Assembly (NCBI GenBank): GCA_004794785.1
Contig: SJOL01006495.1
Coordinates: 989,236-1,053,235 of the forward strand
Length of the DNA stretch: 64,000 bases
Source: Opisthorchis felineus
Lineage: Eukaryota; Platyhelminthes; Trematoda; Opisthorchiida; Opisthorchiidae
Reading direction: 5' to 3'
Position 1 is the first letter of the stretch. Each line of letters starts with the position of its first letter. The notes below the pieces were generated by a model. It did no database searches. It was not told the origin of the DNA and saw only the letters and a list, made by a program, of their open reading frames with translations. Both the position numbers and the translations under genes were made by a program. Shown piece by piece: positions 36,774-47,335 of this stretch.

Positions 36774-37376
36774 CTATGGAAGTTCTTCGAAGAGGAACTG
36801 ATCTCCGTTGTCTGTGCGGCGAGCATCGACTCCGAATCGACCGCCAAAATGTGATTCCAAGGAGCTCAGGCGACCTACTTGGGCATTCAAATCGCCTGCA
36901 AGGATCACAATGTCAGTGCTTTTTGCTTGACGAATGAGCCCGGATAGCTCTCGATAGAAATTATCCTTCACAGCATCAGAACTGCAGTCCGTTGGGGCAT
37001 AAGCCGACACTATAAACAGGCACCGCTTTTTATGCCGAGAGGCATTGAGCTTGATTGAACTGGATAACCGGACGGCGCAAAGATGACTGTTCACTGGGAT
37101 CAAATCCAGCAAAGCGCGTTCAGCTCTGGGGCTGAGTGCAACTCCCACGCCATATATTTCACGAGTCATCGCTTCTGGGTCACCGGACACACGGAGGGAG
37201 AAATGCGAAAGAGCTGAGTTCATCCTTGGCGTTCTGAGATGCACAACCATGCTTGGGTCTTGTATGCGTGTTTCGGAGACACAGCATACATCAATTTTAA
37301 GGGAGTGTAAGGTTTCAGCGAGCATTGCCTGTTTGCCAATTTGACATAGAGTACGGACGTCAAAAGCGAGAAGCAC
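36774..37376 (-). pseudogene. APE-type endonuclease domain of RTE-like copy B
   Basis: A 200-codon open stretch encodes most of an apurinic-endonuclease-like domain that nicks target DNA. It shows FDVRTLCQIGKQAMLAETL at the N-terminus, DVCCVSETRIQDP with the catalytic Glu, GVGVALSPRAERALLD, FIVSAYAPTDCSSD, and VILAGDLNAQVGRL with the GDxNA box. The frame then passes NGDQFLFEELP and runs straight into linker sequence (SIAQQYRSELAQQL). The C-terminal strand with the catalytic SDH, present in copy A, is therefore deleted. The domain cannot be functional as it stands. Confidence 0.85.
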
Positions 37377-38222
37377 AAGGCCCTTCGGTCAGATGACTGA
37401 CAGTCAGGTGACCCAGCAACGTTTGTTTGTGTGGTGGGAAGGGGTTGTAGAGGGACATCGGTGGACACCGAACTGCGAGGGCAAATGATACTTCCCAGTT
37501 GCCCAGGCCGAGGAGGGGGGTTTGGTTGAGGTACCCAACCTTGAGCCTTTGACTCAAAAGTCTGACGCACTGGGCAGTGGGAGGATGTAGGGTTTTGTTT
37601 GGGGACTCTGCCCCTAGCCTCTGCCTCAAAAGTCTGACCCACGAGGCAGCGGACAGTAGGGTTTCCTTTGGGGACCCTGCCCGAAGCCGATGACTCAATA
37701 GTCTAACATGCTCGGCTGCAGGAGGCTGGTCTAACCCAAGGGGGCAGGAAATAAGCCATTACTGTCTCATCCCTGATGCGACTGCGCACAGCAGGTGCCC
37801 TTTGAGCAGCACCGGACTCTTTGGTTTTTAAAGTATTTCGACCGTATTGGATAATGCGCCGGCGGTAACGATCAGCCTTTGGGTGATCGGAGTGTGCGGT
37901 TTTTGGGGCCGACCTTTTCTAGCCCGTCCTTCCTCGGGAGAAGGCAGCATCGTTGCTTCCATAAATATGGACATGCTGATCGCCTTGGGGAAACACCTTA
38001 CTGCCTTCACACTCCTGTCGCAGAAGACAGTACTACTTTACCCCCAGGCCGCCTCGTAGCACGATTACTCGTAGTACGGGGTCTCGCCGCTCTTGGTCTG
38101 ACTGCTCCCCTCTGGCCTTCCTGGCATGGTTGCACGTTGTGGAACGAAGTTCCAGCCAGTGTAGCCCGCGGGATCATTGCAGCACTCAAGCCCGACCACC
38201 ACGTCAAGGTGGCAGCCTCAGA

Positions 38223-40540
38223 GTTTAGTAGTGGTCAACTTTTGGTCCAATTTTAGCTGAACAACCAAATAAGAAATTGGCTTAACCCCATTAAACTCTC
38301 TTGGCAATGTCTATGTTAGTTGCTCAACACCGATAAGACAAGCTTCATAATCGACGTTTGAAGGAACGTTCAAAAAGTATCAAACGAATTAACACGACGC
38401 CGTCTGTTTCCAAAAATGTGTATAAAAATCAGTCGAAGGGTTCTTATTCAGTATCACTCTGCTAAGTCTCATAAAATGCCTAATTGAGAAAACCTAATCA
38501 TTAAGCTGTCATCAATGTCGCTCTGGAGTGACAATTTAACCACTCGGACATGTTTATTAGAGAAACAAGCTTCCAAGGTTTACTACTCCGAATGAAGTTT
38601 TCATGGATGCAGTCGCGGAACTCGGGTAAAAATTTAAAAAATTTCTCTTTCACTGCGAAAGCTTGTAAGATTCATCGTTTTCAGCCTAGTGTAACACGAA
38701 TGCACGCAGTTAAACAGGTGGCTGCTAATCTAAGATATCGTCAGTGTTTGCACTGATGGTCTAGCCTCGAATGTTGATGAGACGTTGGCAAAGTAATTGC
38801 CAGGCTCGATGGACATGTCAACGGCTTAGGCAGACTTGGGCCGGCTGACGGTTGTCAAAACGCTTCTGCAAGTTTGCCCGTCGACTTTATTCCTTCGGGT
38901 TTATATTGAGTTTGCGGGCTCATCCGCCTACCCTCAAACCGCCTGTGTTGTCATAGTTGTGTTCTGGTCTCCAATTATTCAATCAATATTGACTTACAAA
39001 TCCGTGTCGAAGACGAACTAACCATGTATGTATATATATGTACTATAAGGACAGTCAATTCTACCTGATTTTCCCAGCGAGACACAATTGCATAGAACCC
39101 TCGGTTACTTCGTTTTTGCAGTAAAGCCCACTATTGTAAAGTTCTTCAAGTGGTCAACCAGAATCTGGAGTCTTTATGAATACATCCTTCTGAGGGTGAC
39201 CTCCGCAAAAGAGTACAGACACAAAATACATACACCAAATTTTGGCATCCGTAACATATTTGCCGATCATAAAGTAACTGATCAACTGGATATAGGCCTC
39301 TTATTGGAGAAAAGCCAGGTCGATAGGAGTCTAATATAGTATTGTGTGCAATGCAGATGTAGATTGCACGGAAACAGGGGTTGCGGGCTTGCGTACTCTG
39401 AATTTGGTGGCAGTGCATGAAACTCAACACATTTCCAGTACTTCTAAACTAAGCAAACTTTTGCTTACCTCGAGACAAACATATAGTTAAGTTTATAAAA
39501 ACCGTGCTATCATCTTCTTACCAAGTATGAAACAGGTAGATATGCATGAAGGCGCACGGTAAGCAAAAAAACTCAGTTGTTAATGCAAGAATATCGTGTG
39601 AACTAGAGCAAGATCAACGATATGTATTGTGCTCCGCTCAGTTAGATGCTATTGAATGTGTTCGCCGATTAACGCGAGGAGATCCTTATCCTCTTTGTCA
39701 CAGTCTTTTCATGTCCGAAAGTCTACAAAAGATGCTTTTCAAAAGAAACAAGACTTTGTAGAGTACAAGTGCGTTCTTTTGCAAAAGGGTGTTGAAGCTC
39801 TTTTACGCAAGCTTGGCTTCTCTTGACCATATTTTTGCATGCATATTGCTCCCATATTTGTTACCAAACATAAATGTTGAGTTTCGGCCTCTATAGGTCT
39901 TCATCCCGTGCACAGTAACTTTTACACTAATGTGTTTTAGTTCAGTCTAATTATGTATCCGCCCTTGAGACAACAATAACCTATCGCCCTCGTTATTATC
40001 AGCTTATCAGAAAGCTTTCAGCCGTCTTTGACCTAGGCCGTAAAGTGTGAACTATAAGCAAAATGGACTTGTAGGACCGATTCCCCAGTCTACAAAATGT
40101 TTAACAGCTACATTCTCTTCTAAGGTGAGATTGACTATTCGAAGCTTCTCAAACTTCTCACAAGTTTTCCCGCTCTACGATTAGTGACCACCACTGGAAG
40201 AACCTATCCGGCTTCTCAATAAAAGCAAAAGTTTCCCGGGAAGTATGATTATCTTACACGGTCATATGTTATGGTTTGGTAGCTCATTCCGGCTAACATT
40301 ATGCACAAAACACAGTAGTCCTCATGATCCATAACACAGCATGCAGAATTAGTGTTTACCCCAAAACGAGACTGAATTCTGGGCTGCTGTTGATAAATTA
40401 TGGGGATTGACGTATACTGACAAAAATATGCCAACGGTTTTACATAAACAACATCGTCTTAGACCCAATTCGGCCTTATTAGGATCCTCGTAGGTCTCAA
40501 TACTAGCTAAGTTCTTCAACTTCAAAAACATGCTCATCTG
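38223..40540. other. intergenic, nothing firmly recognised
   Basis: The plus-strand frame 39546-39761 reads CELEQDQRYVLCSAQLDAIE and a basic tail and looks protein-like, and a donor-like ACG|GTAAGC lies at its beginning, but no consistent exon model was found. The Ty3/Gypsy remnant begins near 40545. Confidence 0.35.
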
Positions 40541-40544
40541 AGCA

Positions 40545-41527
40545 TACTTGCGACTGCCAAACTCGTGTCACAAAGATACGTTTGGCCATACATGCAAAAG
40601 GAGATCCGCACTTGGGCTAGGCAGTCTCGACTGTCAGAAGAGCAAGATTTACCAAAGTACCATCTCTCCAACTGGCGTTTTTCAGCCGCCTGACTCGCGC
40701 TTTCGAAATGTGCACATCGACCTTGTTGGATGTTGCCACCGTCCAGAGGTTTCACGCATATCCTCACTTGTGTCGACCGTTTCGCACGCTGGCCCATGGA
40801 CATTCCGATCAGCGACACACCTGCTGAAAATGTTGCTAGAGCCTTTGTCGATAAGCGGATAACCACATTCGGAATGCCCGCTACCATTACCACTGGCCGA
40901 GGTCCACAATCCACATCAACACTCTTCCACGACCTCAATCGTTTACTCGTTACGGATCACTTCCGAACCACCGCGTACCATCCGGCTGCCAACGGCATGA
41001 TCGAACGCTTCCATCGACAACCCAAGACGTCGCTGATCGCCTCCTCTAGCACGCACTGGTCGGAGCATCTCCCACTCATTCTTCTCAGTATACGCAATAC
41101 TGTTAAAGAAGACTTGAGTTGCACAGCCTCCGAGCTCGTCTTCGGCACTACCTTACGCCTCCCGGGTGAAATGATTGTCGACTCTGCAACCACTGGCGAA
41201 TCGGAACCCATTTCTTACGCTTTTCGGCTGCGCCAATATATGCGGGATATCCGTCCCTCACCAACTCGACAAACCTCCAAGCCCACCCAGGTACATCCCG
41301 ATCCTGCTACATGTGAATTTGTTTCTGTGCGCGTCGATGCGGTCAGAAAGCCCTTACAACCACCACACGAAGGACCTTTCAGAGTGACTTCTCGAAAAGA
41401 CAAATCTTTCGTCATTGATCGTAATGGCCGCGAGTGCACAGTTAGCATCGATGGGTCGAAGGTTGCTTACGTGCACATTAAACCAACTCCCGATGATGAG
41501 CATACCACGACCTCCCCCCCCCCGTAA
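40545..41527 (+). mobile_element. Ty3/Gypsy integrase remnant
   Basis: The plus strand carries the 3' part of a Gypsy-type pol. A decayed HHCC zinc-finger end (VSQRYVWPYMQ then CQKSKIYQSTISPTG, the latter two frames apart) is followed by VHIDLVG with the first catalytic Asp, then PPSRGFTHILTCVDRFARWP. From 40730 the frame is open for 265 codons. At the second catalytic position the box reads TTGRGPQSTS where the family has TDRG, so Asp is Gly. The third, ANGMIERFHR, is intact. The C-terminal part has the typical DAVRKPLQPPHEGPFRV and a VSIDGSK relic. About two nucleotides are missing inside the zinc finger and one after VHIDLVG. Nothing 5' of integrase was found, so the copy is 5'-truncated. 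Confidence 0.85.
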
Positions 41528-41685
41528 CACTGTCACATAGTCATACGAACCCTCCTTCGACCAACGCAGCACACACACCCTCACTCATAAGGCTTGGTCG
41601 ACATCACAAACTTCCTGTTTGTTTCAGAGACTAACTATTGTGACATATTTCCTTTTCGAGAGTCATGCTCACCCATTTAAAGCTC

Positions 41686-42070
41686 TAAGGGGGAGTTCTG
41701 TAGCACTTGTAAACTGCTATTTACCATGCCAATATCATCTTCTTTCTCCCTATGAATATTGGTCACATTACTGTACAAAAAGTATGCATTAATGAAATAC
41801 AACAACAACCACTCGCTTCTTGGGTTCAACGTGGCTTTGGAACTTTTGCTGAGTGACTGCTGTTTTGACTGTCAGTTGAATACCATTGGCTGGTACAAAC
41901 TCTCAACGTGAACAAAATTTTCAGCTACAAACACCGGACTCAGCTATTCAAATCCTTGGATTAATATCGCGAGTAGCGGAGCTTTGGAACACCAGGAAAG
42001 TAGGACTTTCTCGTCTTGGTGTGGTGGTTCGATGGAGTACAGAAGTACGGAATTTCCCCTTGTGAACTGT
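41686..42070 (+). repeat. polypurine tract and putative 3' LTR of the Gypsy copy
   Basis: About 160 bp after the integrase stop, CTAAGGGGGAGT (41685-41696) looks like the plus-strand priming polypurine tract. The following TGTAGCACTTG (41699 on) is the expected TG start of a 3' LTR. The LTR body is AT-rich. Its right edge is uncertain, since no matching 5' LTR exists in the window; 42070 is an estimate. Confidence 0.5.
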
Positions 42071-42580
42071 GAGTCAAGATTTCCTTGGATTTTTTCCTTT
42101 TGACTTTATATATGACTTACATTAGTAATTTGCTCTATTCAATAGAGACTCCATAGGACCGTTAACCACTACATATATATCGATAATTGTCATAAGATAG
42201 CACCATATAAACAGCCATATGCACGTTCCAAGTTATAGCACTTACTTTCAGATTTTCACTCGTTTGAAAATTTAATAATATTGACGGACTCCAAAAGTAC
42301 AACGGTTGGTAATCTCCGCCACGATGTTATTTATTGAAAATGTAAGCGTAGTGATTTTCCCGTGGTTAGTTGACCTCCAGAAAGTGTGAAGGCACATATC
42401 AGCGTGTTTCATGTATGATCCTCACCAAATTCTCTCTGCTGAAATAATCACCACATAGCCATCCAATCACGTCCTCAATTTGCACATGATCGCATTTGAA
42501 AAGGTGCTTTCACAAAACTAGGACACTATGTTGATTTTACCAAAAATGAACTATTCAAACATACTGCATCTTGTAGATCA
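42071..42580. other. spacer, nothing recognised
   Basis: AT-rich sequence between the Gypsy LTR and the CR1-like element. No reading frame or repeat was identified. Confidence 0.4.
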
Positions 42581-42795
42581 TTGGGTGGAATGAAGTGTAA
42601 TCCAGGCTCTTTTGCTCCCTACAGGCTATCAGCTTCCAGGTCGGTTTGTAATCTTCGGGCTTCTGTGTTTTCAAGCAAACCTAGTCGTCCAAAATGCTTT
42701 AGAGGAGACAAGCGGCGAAGCCTACCGACAGATCAGCCACATGCGTTGACCTCGACATCGGGGAATGCTACAAGAACCCTAAAACCACTGAGAAT

Positions 42796-44112
42796 GTGAA
42801 GCTGCCAATCTACATCTCCACTCCGTCGAAAGTAGCCTCTTTGGTTGTGGACTCAGTCATCGCCCAGGAACCCGACAGACAAACCCACAAGCCTGACCAC
42901 AACGAACCGGGTAGTTCCTCGCACACCCAGTTGGCCACGCTGATCGCGGGCAACTCGGGGGTCCACACAAACGCGAAAGAACGGCGACTGCAGCCAAGAA
43001 AGCCGCATAGGATTCGCCAAATTAGAAAGCTACTGGCTGGCTTCAAGGTGCAGTCCTCTGTAAAAACGAGCCTCATGGGAGCGCAAGTAAAAGAACTACC
43101 TCTGGGTGCTGCAACCCAGCGTTCAGGGCCCCACAGAGACACCTTTCTGATCAAACCGCGCAACAATGCCCATGAAACCAGACAGACGCAAGTTTGCCTC
43201 AGATTCTTAAACAACAGCAAACCTGGTCGTCCAAAAGGCGGTATTGAAAGAGCCATAAGTAGCAGCTGCCGAAATTTTCGCCCATGGGGAAAAAAACTTC
43301 GTCTCCCAAAGATAAGAGGCTCGCGCAAATCAGGCTCCCACGGGGCGAAAAAAACTGCACATGAAAAGCAGCCCTCGAGACCACCAAGACGGGAAGCAGA
43401 CCAGTGTGCCGCAGAGGCCACTTCGAAGCTTTGGATTCAAACCCAACGTACAGCTATTAAGTGTGCTATCCTCTCTGGTTACACACCGCTAGGCTCCTCC
43501 CCTTTGGAGGCAGCAGAGACAGTGTTGAAATGCTTGTCTACTAACTGCCTCAGCCTTTTCGACGAACTTTGCGATATTAAACAGTCAGTCTACCTTGAAC
43601 AGCCGTCCATAGTCGCACTCATTGAGACCTGGCTCACACCAGATGACTCTGACGCGGAGATCTCGACATTTTTTCAAGCTGACTCGAAACGAGGGAGGGC
43701 TGGTGGGGTTGCTTTGTACCTACATGCGGCCCTGCCCATCCCGATTATCCTCTCTGATACCACTCCTGCACCTTTTTGTGATGCACTGTGGATTCAAACC
43801 CCGCTGCGCGAGTCCAATTATCTCCTTCTCGGTGTGGCCTACCGTTGCCCCTCGAGTCCTCCGCAAGATGACCAATTCCTCGCACGAACCCTTGAGCAAC
43901 TCTCCTCCAGCTACCACTTCGTCGATCAGGTGACAGTTAACGCTCCACAGGGGCATAGTGACCACCGTGTGCTGACCTTTGATTTCATCTGCTACTGGGC
44001 CAGGAATCCCGAACCTCAAACGTGGATTAGAAACTTCTGCCGTGCAGACTTTTCAGGAATGCGCAGCTTTCTCGAACACGTTAAAATGGGACCAGCCTCA
44101 GCAGAAGACTGA
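42796..44112 (+). pseudogene. CR1-like ORF1-type basic region and endonuclease
   Basis: 438 codons are open from 42796. The first 200 residues are very basic and low in complexity, with SKPGRPKGG and LRLPKIRGSRKSG, resembling AT-hook-like nucleic-acid-binding tails. The endonuclease follows from about residue 260: TNCLSLFDELCDI, IVALIETWLTPDDSDAEIS with the catalytic Glu, KRGRAGGVALYLHAALP, SNYLLLGVAYRCPSSPP and GHSDHRVLTFDFI with the catalytic SDH. Between LEQLSSSYHF and VDQVTV the segment that should hold the GDFN box is absent, so an in-frame deletion has removed a catalytic residue. The frame ends at TGA 44110-44112, but homology continues in the same frame. Confidence 0.8.
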
Positions 44113-44133
44113 TACAGGACCGTTGTCTAGAAA

Positions 44134-45800
44134 GTGCACGAGGCCGACGCGATGTTCATCCCAAGAAAACCAGCACGCAGCCGGATGAGACGCAAGCTAC
44201 CGAAAAGGATTCGGCGTCTTCTGGAAAAGAGGTCCCAACTATTTTTCAAAAAGTTGACTACGGGAGATACAGAAGACGAGCTGGCATTTCGTAAACTGCG
44301 GAACCGCTGTAAATCAGCAATCCGCCAACGGAACATAAGAAAACAAGCCACCATTCTGGACCTCGCCCGGAAAAACAGAAATGTGCTGTTTAAAAACATG
44401 AGACATCACCGCAGAAACAAGCCATCCGCGTTCTCCTTAAAGGACAGGAGCGGGCAACCCACGAGTGGCCCAATGGTTTTAGGCCTACAGAGAACACTAT
44501 GCAGGCCTATATTAAGCCCAGCGTCCTCGTCACATCCAATCTTGTCAAGGCGTAACTACGAACGGCCTCTAACCGATTTGGTCTCCACGGTGGAGGACAT
44601 TCGTCGACTCTTGCACAAGACAAACCCGTTCTGCGCGTTGGGGCCGGACGAAGTCTCTTCAAGGATCCTGAAGGAAACATTGTACACACTAGCAAATCAT
44701 TTCTACCTGGTGGTTCGTCGGTCGCTTGACGAAGGCCACCTTCCCTCTGCTTGAAAGGAAGCGATTGTTACACCAATCTACAAAACTGGTAAAAGACTGT
44801 CGCTTGGCAGCTAAAAGCCTGTAAGCCTCACTTGCGTGCCATGCAAGGTGATGGAAAGCATTCTGAAGCGAGCCATCCTAGACCACCTTACCTTTAACAA
44901 CTTGATATCTCCAATTCAACACGGATTTCTCCCAGACTGTTCTTGCGTGACGAACATGCTCGTATTCATGGAAAGCCTAACCCAAGCCAAGGACGAGGGA
45001 CTCATATCAGACGCCATATTTTTCGACCTCTCGAAACGTTCGATCGAGTTCCACACGTCCCGCTGCTCCACAAACCCGAGTCTTACGGGATTCACGGGAA
45101 AATCATACTCTGGATCACGGCGTTCCTATCAGGCAGAACATTCCGAGTGAAAGTAGGCTCGACCTACCCTTTTCCAGTGCCGGCCTCCATTGGAGTTCCT
45201 CAAGGCTCTGTTCTGGGACCACTGCTGTTTCTGATCTACGTCAACGACCTTCCGGACGTTCTTTCAAATCCATGTCTACTTTTTACGGACGACTTGAAAT
45301 CCTGGAGTACCAATGCCAGTGCTCTTCAAACGGATGTAGACGCTGCAAAACAGTGGTCGTTGGACTGGCACCTTCCTCTGAATGACGAAAAGTGCGTCCA
45401 TATGTCATTCGGAGGAGACCCAGCAAACGCCTATGTCGTGCATGGTGAGAATGGACCAGATGATATCACGCGGATAGGTTCTAAAATGGAGTTGTTTATC
45501 TGTCTGTCTTCGAACATGTCCTTCTCACTGCACCATGAACAATCGGCCCAAAGGGCATTCGCCGTTCGACGGATGATTTGGAGCACCTTCTCCCGTATTA
45601 CTCGCAAGGACTTCCAAACACTCTATGGGACTTACGTCAGACCGCTTCTTGAATATGTCGACCAAGTTGCCTACCCAGGACGCAAGAGCGATCTAATCCT
45701 CATTGGGCTTGTCCAACGAGCTGCCACGAAAATGGATGCCGGCCATAAATCCGTGGACTACGAAATGCGTCCCACGGTGCTTGACCTCTTTCCCATGTAG
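44134..45800 (+). pseudogene. CR1-like reverse transcriptase
   Basis: The RT follows a basic linker with RKLPKRIRRLLEKRSQLFF. Blocks are KTNPFCALGPDEV (44615), KPVSLTCVPCKVMESILKR (44815-44870), [28 protein letters not shown] then [12 protein letters not shown] (split by a one-base loss near 45037), [20 protein letters not shown] and motif C FTDDLK (45282-45293), which keeps both Asp residues but has Thr where Ala is usual. After the catalytic part come [10 protein letters not shown] and a segment to LDLFPM before TAG at 45798. Stops at 44752 (in place of Trp) and 44815 (in place of Tyr) are point changes. The element must have lost activity recently relative to its neighbours. Confidence 0.85.
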
Positions 45801-46100
45801 TATCGTCGACTCCGAGGATACCTAGTGCTTACTTTTGCCTTGTTTGAACAAGGTTTGGCCAAGAGTTTTTAAACCGTTGATCCAGCAAACACACGGCGGA
45901 GACATGGTAAGAAGATTTTCAAGCTCAGAGCGAACAATTTTATTAGGCAAAAATTTTTTCTCATTTCGGACAGTAGCTGCATGGAATAAACTTCCTCCGA
46001 CGGTTGCCCACGCTCCTTCTAGAACCCAGTTCAAAGCACTATTAGACACTTTCTTATGCGAGTCCTCGTGCTGGCAAACTTAAAGAACGGTGCTACGCCC

Positions 46101-46882
46101 TTTTTTGCTTGTGCCTTCCAGGTGCGCGACAGCCGCTGTACGACAAGAAAAAAACCGACCTGGGAAACTTGGGCAAAAGCCTTACTCCTGTGTATCAATC
46201 CGTGAATCCATGAGGAAAAAAAGAATAAGCTGGTTGTGCAGTACAATTAAACTCGACTTAGTGACACGCCTGGGCAACCCCCCAGTTCTCGCAATTCAAG
46301 ACTCTTCAGTCGAAGGTGAAACATAATTGAGATGAAATGCCGGTATCAGCGAGCTAACTGCCGATAGAAATGTTATATAGCTATCGGACTAACTAAGGAG
46401 TGGGAGCAGAAAGAGGTGTTTATGATGAGCCACGTTTGGTCACTACTGGGCTGTTTCAGGATGCTCGTGACTTTTGGATAGGATACACGCTTTCCAGTGC
46501 ACATAAAACACCACATCCTCTGGTGCAATAAAATGGAGGGCTGAAAAAACCTGAAGAACGAAAAAAACGTGGACAATAGACTGGTCGTAACTATCATCAA
46601 GGAGACCGACCGTCTGTCCAGGTGTAGCTAATAGATCCAATAGATCAGTTGTCTACGCACGAATAGGGAGCAAGAAACCCGCAGATTCTGGCCAAAGAGC
46701 ATTTTTGATACTGCTTTCGCTTCCAAGTTAAAGGACTAAAGTTAGACAAACAGCAACCCCCCATACGCAGAGGTGGTAGGTGTGATGGGCCGTTATGTAA
46801 AGGATCTATACTTCACCGTGTCAAATAGCATAGATACTAATGTCTGATCGTCTCTGTAGGCGCTCGGCCCTTGTGGTGAACC
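46101..46882. other. 3' flank of the CR1-like element, nothing recognised
   Basis: Possible element 3' UTR up to about 46300. No polyadenylation-type tail could be identified. Only short frames are present. Confidence 0.4.
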
Positions 46883-47335
46883 TCACCCATGTAAGGTGTT
46901 CGGTAGGTAGGTAGGTAGTGTTAAGTCCTTAGTTGAGGGGGCTGAACACTGCTCCTGCATCCACTCTCGGCACTCTTCACAAGCTGTTCTGTTGGAAACA
47001 CACAGACAAGAAACGTCACAGCTATTTAGGTTTACCGTAACCCAAAAGGGGGAGCTCCGCCCGTCTCTTTCATCTCTGAAGTATCCGTAAAAAGATGATG
47101 GTAAATCCTCTCCACGAAGCTCAAGATTTCTGAAAGAAAAAAGGCGACAGCAAGAGAGTCGGATTTGTCTCTGCTTCTTCGCCATGGTGCTTTTTATCAG
47201 ACCCGGCAAATTCCCATAGATCCGCCGATTCTCACCACTGGACTCGAAGGTATTCATGAAATAATCACAAAGTTTTGGAGAAAGGCTTGTTTGAGCTGCT
47301 TTGCCAATAGTTCTGTCACAACCGTTGATCTTGCA
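46883..47335 (-). CDS. unrecognised Cys-containing host protein, three 3' exons
   Basis: Exons on the minus strand: 47335-47236, 47129-47036, 46988-46883 (300 nt, 100 codons including stop). Introns are 106 and 47 nt. Splice signals are strong. Exon 1 ends at GTG|GTGAGA. Exon 2 follows CTTTTTTCTTTCAG and ends at ACG|GTAAAC. Exon 3 follows TGTGTGTTTCCAACAG. Split codons (1+2, then 2+1) agree at both joins. The peptide begins CKINGCDRTIGKAAQ, continues LSPKLCDYFMNTFE, then ILSFVERIYHHLFTD and GGAPPFGLRTACEECREWMQ. It has eight Cys, some spaced as in small metal-binding folds, and an amphipathic helix-like centre. No family was recognised. The last exon contains a CTAC/GGTA tetranucleotide run (46903-46918) before TGA. 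A GTGAGG donor at 46886-46881 could instead extend the gene. The 5' exons were not found. Confidence 0.5.
   Translation of the reverse strand, partial: CKINGCDRTIGKAAQTSLSPKLCDYFMNTFESSGENRRIYGNLPGLIKSTMAKKQRQIRLSCCRLFSFRNLELRGEDLPSSFYGYFRDERDGRSSPFWVTVNLNSCDVSCLCVSNRTACEECREWMQEQCSAPSTKDLTLPTYLPNTLHG

Larger units (their letters stand above)
34520..38222 (-). mobile_element. RTE-like non-LTR retrotransposon, copy B, nearly full length
   Basis: The minus-strand element starts near 38222 with GGCTGCCACCTTGACGTGG in a GC-rich leader and ends near 34520 just after a TGATGATGA tail. Order of parts: leader with a basic GRARKGRPQKP peptide (38.0 kb); APE endonuclease (37376-36774); linker; RT (about 36300-35540); C-terminal segment with LSVFDHRRLRSIARVWWEHR and LHRLCWLGHVLRMP (34990-35200); 3' UTR. 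Length is about 3.7 kb, in the range of RTE elements. It is interrupted by several frameshifts, lacks the C-terminal part of the endonuclease, and has a substituted RT motif A. It is oriented like copies A and C, and shares leader sequence with the inverted piece of copy A. Confidence 0.85.
42581..46100 (+). mobile_element. CR1-like non-LTR retrotransposon
   Basis: A plus-strand element of about 3.5 kb: a basic ORF1-like region with repeated SKPxRPK motifs (42650-43390), an APE endonuclease (43560-44000), a linker, an RT (44580-45330), and a C-terminal segment ending FFSFRTVAAWNKLPP then RTQFKALLDTFL (45950-46060). The RT sequence order and the C-terminal block are typical of the CR1 clade. 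One frame is readable from 42796 to about 45037, interrupted only by four nonsense codons (TGA 44110, TAG 44128, TGA 44752, TAA 44815). A one-base loss then shifts to the frame that continues to a TAG at 45798, with later stops and a shift in an A/T run near 45950. It is the youngest-looking element in the window. Confidence 0.85.

Noticed and set aside
40534..40938. 134-codon minus-strand frame
   Set aside because: Antisense to the Gypsy integrase, which has clear motifs on the plus strand.
42810..43421. 203-codon minus-strand frame
   Set aside because: It lies antisense to the CR1-like ORF1 and endonuclease region, whose sense strand has clear homology; treated as a shadow frame.
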